NCBI GenBank assembly: GCA_036785325.1
Contig: JAXIVH010000038.1
Span: 1,817,001-1,881,000, forward strand
Reading direction: 5' to 3'
Origin: Urophycis tenuis
Taxonomy: Eukaryota > Chordata > Actinopteri > Gadiformes > Phycidae
Length of the DNA: 64,000 nucleotides
Within the stretch, counting starts at the first letter, position 1. Every line of letters begins with the position of its first letter. Position numbers and translations under genes: made by a program. The notes below the pieces were generated by a model that was not told the DNA's origin, searched no databases, and saw only the letters and a list, made by a program, of their open reading frames with translations. This document shows positions 22,521 to 35,559 of this stretch, piece after piece.

Positions 22521-25500
22521 TTGTATTCTGTAGGCAGTATGCTCTGTGTATTCTGTAGGCAGTATGTTCTGGTTCTGTAGGCAGTATGTTGTTTGTATTC
22601 TGTAGACAGTATTTTGTGTGTTCTGTAGGCAATATGTTCTGGTTCTGTAGGCAGTATGTTGTTTGTATTCTGTAGGAAGTATGTTGTGTGTTCTGTAGGC
22701 AATATGTTCTGGTTCTGTAGGCAGTATGTTGTTTGTATTCTGTAGGCAGTATGTTGTGTATTCTGTAGGCAGTATGTTGTTTGTATTCTGTAGGCAGTAT
22801 TTTGTGTGTTCTGTAGGCAATATGTTCTGGTTCTGTAGGCAGTATGTTGTTTGGATTCTGTAGGCAGTATGTTGTGTATTCTGTAGGCAGTATGTTATTT
22901 GTATTCTGTAGGCATTATGTTGTGTATTCTGTAGGCAGTATGTTATTTGTATTCTGTAGGCAGTATGTTGTGTATTCTGTAGGCAGTGTGTTGTGTATTC
23001 TGTAGGCAGTATGTTCTGGTTCTGTAGGCAGTATGTTGTGTGTTCTGTAGGCAGTATGTTGTGTGTTCTGTAGGCAGTATGTTGTGTATTCTATAGGCAG
23101 TATGTTGTGTATTCTGTAGGCAGTATGTTGTGTATTCTGTAGGCAGTATGTTGTGTATTCTGTAGGCAGTATGTGGTTTGTATTCTGTAGGCAGTATGTT
23201 GTTTGGATTCTGTAGGCAGTATATTGTTTGTATTCTGTAGGCAGTATGATGTGTGTTCTGTAGGCAGTATGTTCTGGTTCTGTAGGCAGTATGTTATTTG
23301 GATTCTGTAGGCAGTATGTTGTGTATTCTGTAGGCATTATGTTGTGTATTCTGTAGGCAGTATGTTATTTGTATTCTGTAGGCAGTATGTTGTGTATTCT
23401 GTAGGCAGTGTGTTGTGTATTCTGTAGGCAGTATGTTCTGGTTCTGTAGGCAGTATGTGGTTTGTATTCTGTAGGCAGTATGTTGTGTGTTCTGTAGGCA
23501 GTATGTTCTGGTTCTCTTGGCAGTATGTTGTTTGTATTCTGTAGGCAGTATGTTGTGTGTTCTGTAGGCAATATGTTCTGGTTCTGGAAGCAGTATGTTG
23601 TGTGTTCTGTAGGCAATATGTTCTGGTTCTGTAGGCAGAATGTTGTTTGTATTCTGTAGGCAGTATGTTGTGTATTCTGTAGGCAGTATGTTGTGTGTAT
23701 TCTGTAGGCAGTATGTTGTGTATTCTGTAGGCAGTATGTTGTGTGTTCTGTAGGCAATATGTTCTGGTTCTCTTGGCAGTATGTTGTTTGTATTCTGTAG
23801 GCAGTATGTTGTGTGTTCTGTAGGCAATATGTTCTGGTTCTGTAGGCAGTACATTGTTTGGATTCTGTAGGCAGTATGTTGTGTATTCTGTAGGCAGTAT
23901 GTTATTTGTATTCTGTAGGCAGTATGTTGTTTGTATTCTGTAGGCATTATGTTGTGTATTCTGTAGGCAGTGTGTTGTGTATTCTGTAGGCAGTATGTTC
24001 TGGTTCTGTAGGCAGTATGTTGTGTATTCTATAAGCAGTATGTTGTGTGTTCTGTACGCAGTATGTTCTGGTTCTGTAGGCAGTATGTGGTTTGTATTCT
24101 GTAGGCAGTATGTTGTGTGTTCTGTAGGCAGTATGTTGTGTGTTCTGTAGGCAATATGTTGTTTGTATTCTATAGGCAGTATGTTGTGCGTTCTGTAGGC
24201 AATATGTTCTGGTTCTGTAGGCAGTATGTTGTTTGTATTCTGTAGGCAGTATGTTGTGTGTTCTGTAGGCAATATGTTCTGGTTCTGTAGGCAGTATGTT
24301 GTTTGTATTCTGTAGGTAGTATGTTGTGTAATCTGTATGCAATATGTTCTGGTTCTGTAGGCAGTATGTTGTTTGTATTCTGTAGGCAGTATTTTGCGTG
24401 TTCTGTAGGCAATATGTTCTGGTTCTGTAAGCAGTATGTTGTTTGTATTCTGTAGGCAGTATGTTGTGTGTTCTGTAGGCAGTATGTTCTGGTTCTGTAG
24501 GCAGTATGTTGTGTAATCTGTAGGCAGTATGTTCTGGTTCTGTAGGCTGTATGTTGTTTGTATTCTGTAGGCAGTATTTTGTGTGTTCTGTAGGCAATAT
24601 GTTCTGGTTCTGTAGGCAGTATGTTGTTTGTATTCTGTAGGCAGTATGTTGTGTGTTCTGTAGGCAATATGTTCTGGTTCTGTAGGCAGTATGTTGTTTG
24701 TATTCTGTAGGTAGTATGTTGTGTAATCTGTATGCAATATGTTCTGGTTCTGTAGGCAGTATGTTGTTTGTATTCTGTAGGCAGTATTTTGTGTGTTCTG
24801 TAGGCAATACGTTCTGGTTCTGTAGGCAGTATGTTGTTTGTATTCTGTAGGCAGTATGTTGTGTGTTCTGTAGGCAGTATGTTCTGGTTCTGTAGGCAGT
24901 ATGTTGTGTGTTCTGTAGGCAATATGTTCTGGTTCTGTAGGCAGTATGTTGTTTGTATTCTGTAGGCAGTATGTTGTGTATTCTGTAGGCAGTATGTTGT
25001 GTGTATTCTGTAGGCAGTATGTTGTGTGTTCTGTAGGCAGTATGTTCTGGTTCTCTTGGCAGTATGTTGTTTGTATTCTGTAGGCAGTATGTTGTGTGTT
25101 CTGTAGGCAATATGTTCTGGTTCTGGAAGCAGTATGTTGTGTGTTCTGTAGGCAATATGTTCTGGTTCTGTAGGCAGTATGTTGTTTGTATTCTGTAGGC
25201 AGTATGTTGTGTATTCTGTAGGCATTATGTTGTGTATTCTGTAGGCAGTATGTTATTTGTATTCTGTAGGCAGTATGTTGTGTATTCTGTAGGCAGTGTG
25301 TTGTGTATTCTGTAGGCAGTATGTTCTGGTTCTGTAGGCAGTATGTGGTTTGTATTCTGTAGGCAGTATGTTGTTTGTTCTGTAGGCAGTATGTTCTGGT
25401 TCTCTTGGCAGTATGTTGTTTGTATTCTGTAGGCAGTATGTTGTGTGTTCTGTAGGCAATATGTTCTGGTTCTGGAAGCAGTATGTTGTGTGTTCTGTAG

Positions 25501-28500
25501 GCAATATGTTCTGGTTCTGTAGGCAGTATGTTGTTTGTATTCTGTAGACAGTATGTTGTGTATTCTGTAGGCAGTATGTTGTGTGTATTCTGTAGGCAGT
25601 ATGTTGTGTATTCTGTAGGCAGTATGTTGTGTGTTCTGTAGGCAATATGTTCTGGTTCTCTTGGCAGTATGTTGTTTGTATTCTGTAGGCAGTATGTTGT
25701 GTGTTCTGTAGGCAATATGTTCTGGTTCTGTAGGCAGTACATTGTTTGGATTCTGTAGGCAGTATGTTGTGTATTCTGTAGGCAGTATGTTATTTGTATT
25801 CTGTAGGCAGTATGTTGTTTGTATTCTGTAGGCATTATGTTGTGTATTCTGTAGGCAGTGTGTTGTGTATTCTGTAGGCAGTATGTTCTGGTTCTGTAGG
25901 CAGTATGTTGTGTATTCTATAAGCAGTATGTTGTGTGTTCTGTAGGCAGTATGTTCTGGTTCTGTAGGCAGTATGTGGTTTGTATTCTGTAGGCAGTATG
26001 TTGTGTGTTCTGTAGGCAGTACGTTGTGTGTTCTGTAGGCAATATGTTGTTTGTATTCTATAGGCAGTATGTTGTGCGTTCTGTAGGCAATATGTTCTGG
26101 TTCTGTAGGCAGTATGTTGTTTGTATTCTGTAGGCAGTATGTTGTGTGTTCTGTAGGCAATATGTTCTGGTTCTGTAGGCAGTATGTTGTTTGTATTCTG
26201 TAGGTAGTATGTTGTGTAATCTGTATGCAATATGTTCTGTTTCTGTAGGCAGTATGTTGTTTGTATTCTGTAGGCAGTATTTTGTGTGTTCTGTAGGCAA
26301 TATGTTCTGGTTCTGTAGGCAGTATGTTGTTTGTATTCTGTAGGCAGTATGTTGTGTGTTCTGTAGGCAGTATGTTCTGGTTCTGTAGGCAGTATGTTGT
26401 GTAATCTGTAGGCAGTATGTTCTGGTTCTGTAGGCTGTATGTTGTTTGTATTCTGTAGGCAGTATTTTGTGTGTTCTGTAGGCAATATGTTCTGGTTCTG
26501 TAGGCAGTATGTTGTTTGTATTCTGTAGGCAGTATGTTGTGTGTTCTGTAGGCAATATGTTCTGGTTCTGTAGGCAGTATGTTGTTTGTATTCTGTAGGT
26601 AGTATTTTGTGTGTTCTGTAGGCAATATGTTCTGGTTCTGTAGGCAGTATGTTGTTTGTATTCTGTAGGCAGTATGTTGTGTGTTCTGTAGGCAGTATGT
26701 TCTGGTTCTGTAGGCAGTATGTTGTGTAATCTGTAGGCAGTATGTTCTGGTTCTGTAGGCTGTATGTTGTTTGTATTCTGTAGGCAGTATTTTGTGTGTT
26801 CTGTAGGCAATATGTTCTGGTTCTGTAGGCAGTATGTTGTTTGTATTCTGTAGGCAGTATGTTGTGTGTTCTGTAGGCAATATGTTCTGGTTCTGTAGGC
26901 AGTATGTTGTTTGTATTCTGTATGTAGTATGTTGTGTAATCTGTATGCAATATGTTCTGGTTCTGTAGGCAGTATGTTGTTTGTATTCTGTAGGCAGTAT
27001 TTTGTGTGTTCTGTAGGCAGTATGTTCTGGTTCTCTTGGCAGTATGTTGTTTGTATTCTGTAGGCAGTATGTTGTGTGTTCTGTAGGCAGTATGTTCTGG
27101 TTCTGTAGGCAGTATGTTGTGTGTTCTGTAGGCAATATGTTCTGGTTCTGTAGGCAGTATGTTGTTTGTATTCTGTAGGCAGTATGTTGTGTATTCTGTA
27201 GGCAGTATGTTGTGTGTATTCTGTAGGCAGTATGTTGTGTGTTCTGTAGGCTGTATGTTCTGGTTCTCTTGGCAGTATGTTGTTTGTATTCTGTAGGCAG
27301 TATGTTGTGTGTTCTGTAGGCAATATGTTCTGGTTCTGGAAGCAGTATGTTGTGTGTTCTGTAGGCAATATGTTCTGGTTCTGTAGGCAGTATGTTGTTT
27401 GTATTCTGTAGGCAGTATGTTGTGTATTCTGTAGGCATTATGTTGTGTATTCTGTAGGCAGTATGTTATTTGTATTCTGTAGGCAGTATGTTGTGTATTC
27501 TGTAGGCAGTGTGTTGTGTATTCTGTAGGCAGTATGTTCTGGTTCTGTAGGCAGTATGTGGTTTGTATTCTGTAGGCAGTATGTTGTGTGTTCTGTAGGC
27601 AGTATGTTCTGGTTCTCTTGGCATTATGTTGTTTGTATTCTGTAGGCAGTATGTTGTGTGTTCTGTAGGCAATATGTTCTGGTTCTGGAAGCAGTATGTT
27701 GTGTGTTCTGTAGGCAATATGTTCTGGTTCTGTAGGCAGTATGTTGTTTGTATTCTGTAGGCAGTATGTTGTGTATTCTGTAGGCAGTATGTTGTGTGTA
27801 TTCTGTAGGCAGTATGTTGTGTATTCTGTAGGCAGTATGTTGTGTGTTCTGTAGGCAATATGTTCTGGTTCTCTTGGCAGTATGTTGTTTGTATTCTGTA
27901 GGCAGTATGTTGTGTGTTCTGTAGGCAATATGTTCTGGTTCTGTAGGCTGTACATTGTTTGGATTCTGTAGGCAGTATGTTGTGTATTCTGTAGGCAGTA
28001 TGTTATTTGTATTCTGTAGGCAGTATGTTGTTTGTATTCTGTAGGCATTATGTTGTGTATTCTGTAGGCAGTGTGTTGTGTATTCTGTAGGCAGTATGTT
28101 CTGGTTCTGTAGGCAGTATGTTGTGCATTCTATAAGCAGTATGTTGTGTGTTCTGTAGGCAGTATGTTCTGGTTCTGTAGGCAGTATGTGGTTTGTATTC
28201 TGTAGGCAGTATGTTGTGTGTTCTGTAGGCAGTATGTTGTGTGTTCTGTAGGCAATATGTTGTTTGTATTCTATAGGCAGTATGTTGTGCGTTCTGTAGG
28301 CAATATGTTCTGGTTCTGTAGGCAGTATGTTGTTTGTATTCTGTAGGCAGTATGTTGTGTGTTCTGTAGGCAATATGTTCTGGTTCTGTAGGCAGTATGT
28401 TGTTTGTATTCTGTAGGTAGTATGTTGTGTAATCTGTATGCAATATGTTCTGGTTCTGTAGGCAGTATGTTGTTTGTATTCTGTAGGCAGTATTTTGTGT

Positions 28501-30757
28501 GTTCTGTAGGCAATATGTTCTGGTTCTGTAGGCAGTATGTTGTTTGTATTCTGTAGGCAGTATGTTGTGTATTCTGTAGGCAATATGTTCTGGTTCTGTA
28601 GGCAGTATGTTGTTTGTATTCTGTAGGCAGTATGTTGTGTGTTCTGTAGGCAATATGTTCTGGTTCTGTAGGCAGTATGTTGTTTGTATTCTGTAGGCAG
28701 TATGTTCTGGTTCTGTAGGCAGTATGTTGTTTGTATTCTGTAGACAGTATTTTGTGTGTTCTGTAGGCAATATGTTCTGGTTCTGTAGGCAGTATGTTGT
28801 TTGGATTCTGTAGGCAGTATGTTGTGTGTTCTGTAGGCAATATGTTCTGGTTCTGTAGGCAGTATGTTGTTTGGATTCTGTAGGCAGTATGTTCTGGTTC
28901 TGTAGGCAGTATGTTGTTTGTATTCTGTACACAGTATTTTGTGTGTTCTGTAGGCAATATGTTCTGGTTCTGTAGGCAGTATGTTGTTTGGATTCTGTAG
29001 GCAGTATGTTGTGTGTTCTGTACGCAATATGTTCTGGTTCTGTAGGCAGTATGTTGTTTGGATTCTGTAGGCAGTATGTTGTGTATTCTGTAGGCAGTAT
29101 GTTGTGTATTCTGTAGGCAGTATGTTCTGGTTCTCTTGGCAGTATGTTGTGTATTCTGTAGGCAGTATGTTGTGTGTTCTGTAGGCAATATGTTCTGGTT
29201 CTGTAGGCAGTATGTTGTTTGGATTCTGTAGGCAGTAGGTGCTGTATTCTGTAGGCAGTATGTTATTTGTATTCTGTAGGCAGTATGTTGTTTGGATTCT
29301 GTAGGCAGTATATTGTTTGTATTCTGTAGGCAGTATGTTGTGTGTTCTGTAGGGAGTATGTTGTGTATTCTGTAGGCAGTATGTTGTGTATTCTGTAGGC
29401 AGTATGTTGTGTGTTCTGTAGGCAGTATGTTCTGGTTCTGGAAGCAGTATGTTGTGTGTTCTGTAGGCAATATGTTCTGGTTCTGTAGGCAGTATGTTGT
29501 TTGTATTCTGTAGGCAGTATGTTGTGTGTTCTGTAGGCAGTATGTTCTGGTTCTGGAAGCAGTATGTTGTGTGTTCTGTAGGCAATATGTTCTGGTTCTG
29601 TAGGCAGTATGTTGTTTGTATTCTGTAGGCAGTATGTTGTGTATTCTGTAGGCAGTATGTTCTGGTTCTGTAGGCAGTATGTTGTTTGTATTCTGTAGGC
29701 AGTATGTTGTGTGTTCTGTAGGTAGTATGTTCTGGTTCTGTAGGCAGTATGTTGTCTGTTCTGTAGGCAGTATGTTGTGTATTCTGTAGGCAGTATGTTG
29801 TGTGTTCTGTAGGCAGTATGTTCTGGTTCTGTAGGCAGTATGTTGTCTGTTCTGTAGGCAGTATGTTGTGTATTCTATAGGCAGTATGTTGTGTATTCTG
29901 TAGGCAATATGTTCTGGTTCTGTAGGCAGTATGTTGTTTGTATTCTGTAGGCATTATGTTGTGTATTCTGTAGGCAGTGTGTTGTGTATTCTGTAGGCAA
30001 TATGTTGTGTATTCTGTAGGCAGTATGTTGTTTGTATTCTGTAGGCAGTATGTTGTGTGTTCTGTAGGCAGTATGTTCTGGTTCTGTAGGCTGTATATTG
30101 TTTGGATTCTGTAGGCAGTATGTTGTGTATTCTGTAGGCAGTATGTTATTTGTATTCTGTAGGCAGTATGTTGTTTGTATTCTGTAGGCATTATGTTGTG
30201 TATTCTGTAGGCAGTATGTTGTGTATTCTGTAGGCAGTGTGTTGTGTATTCTGTAGGCAGTATGTTCTGGTTCTGTAGGCAGTATGTTGTGTATTCTGTA
30301 GGCAGTGTGTTGTGTATTCTGTAGGCAGTATGTTCTGGTTCTGTAGGCAGTATGTTGTGTATTCTATAGGCAGTATGTTGTGTGTTCTGTAGGCAGTATG
30401 TTCTGGTTCTGTAGGCAGTATGTTGTTTGTATTCTGTAGGCAGTATGATGTGTGTTCTGTAGGCAGTATGTTCTGGTTCTGTAGGCAGTATGTGGTTTGT
30501 ATTCTGTAGGCAGTATGTTGTGTGTTCTGTAGGCAGTATGTTCTGGTTCTGTAGGCAGTATGTTGTTTGTATTCTATAGGCAGTATGTTGTGTGTTCTGT
30601 AGGCAATATGTTCTGGTTCTGTAGGCAGTATGTTGTTTGTATTCTGTAGGCAGTATGTTGTGTGTTCTGTAGCCAGTATGTTCTGGTGCTGTAGGCAGTA
30701 TGTTGTTTGCATTCTGTAGGCAGTATGTTGTGTGTACTGTAGGCAGTATGTTGTGTT
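22521..30757. repeat. Giant 22-25-bp minisatellite (array H), 8.2 kb, higher-order
   Basis: Hundreds of units built on tctgtaggcagtatgtt, with three main endings: gtgtat or gtgt (21-23 bp), ctggt (22 bp) and gtttgtat (25 bp). Blocks of these alternate in a roughly 70-bp sub-pattern. A rare variant, acattgtttggattc, occurs at 23851, 25739 and 27952, with a close relative at 30095. It marks higher-order repeats of 1888, 2213 and 2143 bp whose unit order is shared. All minus-strand frames lack stops over long distances, giving open frames up to 855 codons that shift register with unit length and are not genes. Confidence 0.97.
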
Positions 30758-32176
30758 AAAAAAACATTCTGAGAGAATCTTGAAGGTCATTTCCATGGGT
30801 GACAGGAGAGCAGCTATCATGTTCAGACCTTGTGAAAGGAAGAGTCCACTTGTCTCCAGAAGCTCCAGAGTATGTCCTCCACTTTGACTTTAGAACATGA
30901 TCTCATGATTGTGTCAGGAAGTGTTTGTTTGTAGTTTGTCCTTGGTGTGCGTTTGATTTGTGTTTCCATTGTTGGTTTTCAAGGCATGTTGTACTCATGG
31001 TATGACCGTTGTACTTTTGTACTGTGGTACTGTTGTACTGTTGATTAGCCTCTTGACAGTATGTCATGGACATGCTCCCTTTGGTCCGCTTGTTGTTTAG
31101 GGTAGAGGGTCAAAACTACAAATACAAACTACAAAAAAATACTTTTTGAAGTTCCATGGCAGAGAACTGGATTTTAAGACAAATTCCTAATGGGTAAAAT
31201 ATTCCAGAATAATTTTGAACGTTGCTATTTTTTCTTTTTTTTTCCTTTCTCGTTTGTTGTCTCCACAACCTTCTGTAGGCCAACCGGTGGTGAGACGGAT
31301 GTTTGACGTTCTAATATGCTTTCTTACCCCCCCTCTATTATTATGACTACAGGTGAACACACGCAGCAGGCCCGTTATCACGTGTTGTAGTATCGCCACA
31401 CTCCTCTAGGTGACACCCACGAGCCTTGAATGTGACTAAACGGTTGTTCTAAATGAGATTCGGCAGCTTGTAATTACCTTGATCTATTTATAATGTCAGT
31501 GTAGATGCTCCGGTTTTCAAGGTATTTTCATGGAGACGAGAAACTTTAATATGTATACACATCCAAAATGTATTCGAATTGAAATCATTTTACAGATATT
31601 TGTATTAAGTCAAACTAAATCTAGTACACCATAAAAGCCCCTTACTCCCCTATCCCAAAACTATTACGGCATAAAACACTCTTAAGCTGCTATCACAAAG
31701 TGATAGTAAGTCATCAGTATTAGTCACTTTGTTTGCATTCTATTGTAAACCAGTTTGCAGAACAAAAAGACTGGACCCACTGAGGACTGGGTTGTGTGTG
31801 GGATCTGGAGTGTTGGCAGATGACTGTAAATAACTATTGGCTCATAAGAACTCTCTGTTGTACCTTTCTATATTCTGCGTCACATGAGCTCCACCCTAAT
31901 CCCAAGCACTAAATGCTCTGACCTCTGACCACATCTTTACTACTCAGATGGTGTTAGGGTTAGCCATGACATGTTGAGTTCTTCAGTGGTTTGGTGGTTC
32001 TACTGAATGTGGGTCAGGGCTCCTCATGGGCTCTTTGTTACTTGAGACCGTTATTTGTAAGTTCTTTTTTTGAGTTTCCGTCATGGTGAGATATGGTGTC
32101 TCTATGTCATCAGACCTGCTAAATATACACTCTGTTGCTAAGTGGATGAGCGTCCTTGTTCTCCATGCTGATGACA
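30758..32176. other. Unique sequence, no gene seen
   Basis: No recognisable coding sequence, RNA gene or mobile element. A T-rich run lies at 31228-31245. Confidence 0.55.
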
Positions 32177-32468
32177 TGCCTTTACCACCTTGTTATGATA
32201 CTATCTCATATTATACTGTATTCAATCAAAGCATTAGGACATCTATTATGCTTTACCACCTTGTTATGATACTATCTCATATTATACTGTATTCAATCAA
32301 AGCATTAGGACATCTATTATGCTTTACCACCTTGTTATGATACTATCTCATATTATACTGTATTCAATCAAAGCATTAGGACATCTATTATGCTTTACCA
32401 CCTTGTTATGATACTATCTCCTATTATACTGTATTCAATCAAAGCATTAGGACATCTATTATGCTTTA
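32177..32468. repeat. 71-bp tandem repeat (array I), four copies
   Basis: Four almost identical 71-bp copies beginning ctttaccaccttgttatgat and ending catctattatg. Only single-base differences are visible (for example tctcat/tctcct), indicating a recent expansion. Confidence 0.96.
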
Positions 32469-32559
32469 TCGTATTTTCTAATATATCATATATTCTAATT
32501 TATTAGATATTTTAAGATATATTACACTTATATAATAGGTGTTTATGCCTCGCCAAACC

Positions 32560-34270
32560 CACCCCCTCTAGTGCTGGTAAGTAGAGTCACCACCATCCCT
32601 CCTAATGCTGGTTGGTAGAGTCAGCTCCACCCCCTCTAGTGCTGGTAAGTAGAGTCACCACCATCCCTCCTAATGCTGGTTGGTAGAGTCAGCTCCACCC
32701 TCTCTAGTGCTGGTTGGTAGAGTCACTACCATCCCTCCTAATGCTGGTTGGTAGAGTCACTACCATCCCTCCTAATGCTGGTTGGTAGAGTCAGCTCCAC
32801 CCTCTCTAGTGCTGGTTGGTAGAGTCACCACCACCCCCTCTAGTTCTGGTTGGTAGAGTCACTACCATCCCTCCTAATGCTGGTTGGTAGAGTCAGCTCC
32901 ACCCTCTCCAGTGCTGGTAAGTAGAGTCACCACCATCCCTCTCTAGTGCTGGTTGGTAGAGTCACTACCATCCCTCCTAATGCTGGTTTGTAGAGTCAGC
33001 TCCACCCCCTCTAGTGCTGGTTGGTAGAGTCAGCTCCACCCCCTCTAGTGCTGGTTGGTAGAGTCAGCTCCACCCTCTCTAGTGCTGGTTAGTAGAGTCA
33101 CCACCATCCCCCTAATGCTGGTTGATAGAGTCACCTCCACCCCCTCTAGTGCTGGTTGGTAGAGTCACCACTGCCCCCTCTAGTGCTGGTTAGTAGAGTC
33201 ACCACCACAACCCTCTAGTGCTGGTTAGTAGAGTCACCACCATCCCCCCTAATGTTGGTTAGTAGAGTCACCACCATCCCCCCTAATGTTGGTTAGTAGA
33301 GTCACCACCATCCCCCCTAATGCTGGTTAGTAGAGTCACCACCACCCCCTCTAGTGCTGGTTAGTAGAGTCACCACCATCCCCCCTAATGTTGGTTAGTA
33401 GAGTCACCACCATCCCCCCTAATGCTTGTTAGTAGAGTCACCACCACCCCCTCTAATGCTGGTTAGTAGAGTCACCACCATCCCCCCTAATGTTGGTTAG
33501 TAGAGTCACCACCATCCCCCCTAATGCTGGTTAGTAGAGTCACCACCATCCCCCCTAATGCTGGTTAGTAGAGTCACCACCATCCCCCCTAATGCTGGTT
33601 AGTAGAGTCACCACCACCCCCTCTAATGCTGGTTAGTAGAGTCACCACCATCCCCCCTAATGTTGGTTAGTAGAGTCACCACCATCCCCCCTAATGCTGG
33701 TTAGTAGAGTCACCACCATCCCCCCTAATGCTGGTTAGTAGAGTCACCACCATCCCCCCTAATGCTGGTTAGTAGAGTCACCACCATCCCTCCTAATGTT
33801 GGTTAGTAGAGTCACCACCATCCCCCCTAATGCTGGTTAGTAGAGTCACCACCACCCCCTCTAGTGCTGGTTAGTAGAGTCACCACCATCCCCCTAATGC
33901 TGGTTAGTAGAGTCACTACCATCCCCCCTAATGTTGGTTAGTAGAGTCACCACCACCCACTATAGTGCTGGTTAGTAGAGTCACCACCATCCCTCCTAAT
34001 GCTGGTTAGTAGAGTCACCACCACCCCCTCTAGTGCTGGTTAGTAGAGTCACCACCACCCCCTCTAGTGCTGGTTAGTAGAGTCACCACCACCCCCTCTA
34101 GTGCTGGTTAGTAGAGTCACCACCATCCCCCCTAATGCTGGTTAGTAGAGTCACCACCATCCCCCTAATGTTGGTTAGTAGAGTCACCACCACCCACTCT
34201 AGTGCTGGTTGGTAGAGTCACCACCATCCCTTCTAGTGCTGGTTGGTAGAGTCACCCCCGCTAGTGCTGG
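32560..34270. repeat. 34-35-bp minisatellite (array J), about 50 copies
   Basis: Unit: gctggttagtagagtcacca followed by ccatccccccta or ccaccccctcta and then atgctgg or gtgctgg. The left half has ggttggtagagtcagctcc variants and the right half ggttagtagagtcaccacc variants. The ccctctagtgc version contains, on the minus strand, gcactagaggg, which is shared with array L. Confidence 0.96.
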
Positions 34271-34273
34271 TTA

Positions 34274-34382
34274 GTAACCCTAACCCTCACCTTAACCCTA
34301 ACCTTCACCCTACCTTAACCCTCACCCTCACCTTAACCCTCAGCCTAACTCTCACCCTAACCCTCACCCTAACCTTGTCACT
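34274..34382. repeat. Degenerate CCCTAA telomere-like tract, split by a hAT element
   Basis: Words such as aaccctaaccctcacc, ttaaccctaacc and ttcaccctacc. The tract continues on the other side of the hAT insertion (35510-35560, including ccctaaccctaaccctgtca), showing that the transposon jumped into an existing tract. Confidence 0.8.
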
Positions 34383-35509
34383 GAAGACTACAAGGGCGTA
34401 AGTTTGGTCTCAGCTTTGGTAGGGACACTTAACAGACCAACCCCCCCCCCCCGCCGCCCCCAAAAAAAAAAAAAAAAAAAAAAAATTACTATATGAAGCC
34501 TGAAACAAAAAAAGCGTATGCCTCTATTTAATTTAATACAATACATTTAATAAATACAATACAATACATTTAATAAATTTTCTCTCATCCATGTTCTAAA
34601 ATTAAGTTTACTGTCAAATTCACATCACAATGAAATGGTTACGGTCCCTAAAACATGTTATCCAATCAGAATCGTCCGTTTCTATCAAGGCCCGGTTAGC
34701 TGGCTCATTAATTGGTTAGAGCTTCACAATTCCTGCAGAAGGCCAAGCTATGTGTTTTGGTTTGGAGAGTGAGTGGCAGATTGACCAATCACAGTTTGAT
34801 TTCAAGTGGGCGGGACAAAAAAAAAAAAAAAGCTTGTAGGCCTTCACGAAGTCCTAGTTGAGTCTCAACCGTTCTCACCACTCTGCCACCTCTGTGAATT
34901 ACGTTGTGGCTAATTTGATCGGATCGCCCTTTTCAAGGCGTCCTTTCACAGAAAAACTTCAAATAATAAAAAAACGGAAGACCAAGACCAACTCCAGAAC
35001 TGGAATTAAAAGAAAAGGTTAAGAAAGTGGAAAGCATTTCAAGACCGAAAATGATCAGCGATATCCATGGATGGCGGGCTGTAATAAAACAAACAGGCTG
35101 TACTGGTGGAGTTGTTTGCTTTTTACAACTGAGAAGTCATCCACCTGGGTCAGCGGCGGATTTGCCAGCCTTACAAATCTGACAGTCAGCCCACTGACAT
35201 CAAGGTTCTGCGGCACACCTGCAAGCGACGGTCAGATGGCCTTTCAGCCAATCAAATGACATCATCTCTGGTGCACTGAAAAATGCGCTGATGTGGGCAC
35301 GCCGCACGCACGTCGGCAAATATCTATGCCTAATAGCCTACTACGAATAGGTTTGCAAATTTTTTTAAATATTAAATGCATGATGTAAAATATTTTTCCG
35401 TTATATTAAATAATAAATCTAAATATTGATAGGGACAATCCTTTCTTTCCCAAAGTTGGTCGGGACATATCCCTCAGTCCCTATGCTAAATTACGCCCTT
35501 GGAAGACTA
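34383..35509. mobile_element. Non-autonomous or decayed hAT transposon with 8-bp target duplication
   Basis: An 1111-bp element (34391-35501) begins caagggcgtaa and ends ttacgcccttg, an exact 11-bp terminal inverted repeat; similarity continues imperfectly inward (tttggtagggacac against the complement of ggtcgggacata). It is bounded by perfect 8-bp direct repeats, gaagacta, at 34383-34390 and 35502-35509. An 8-bp target duplication with short inverted ends is the signature of the hAT superfamily. The interior has a C-run/A-run (34440-34485) and a remnant of the hAT transposase N-terminal region, but no catalytic domain, so the copy could only move using an enzyme made elsewhere. Confidence 0.9.
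35071..35259 (+). pseudogene. hAT transposase N-terminal zinc-finger remnant
   Basis: A 62-codon frame containing NKTNRLYWWSCLLFTTEKSS and then TWVSGGFASLTNLT. This corresponds to the TTF-type zinc-finger region near the N-terminus of hAT-family transposases (and transposase-derived proteins), where an LYCWPCLLF-like motif precedes a GF-LTNL motif. The preceding sequence (34918-35000) resembles the segment just upstream of it, in another frame. The catalytic RNase H-like part is absent. Confidence 0.6.
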
Positions 35510-35559
35510 ACCCTAACCCTAACCCTGTCACTGAACACTAACCCTCACCTTCATCCTGC

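Noticed and set aside
22521..30757. CRISPR-like array of short repeats
   Set aside because: Units are contiguous without unique spacers, the genome is vertebrate, and there are no cas genes.
22494..30820. Minus-strand open frames up to 855 codons (LQNTQHTAYRI repeats)
   Set aside because: All minus frames are open because the unit lacks stops, and the peptide cycles between frames as 22-, 23- and 25-bp units alternate. This is repeat artefact, not a protein.
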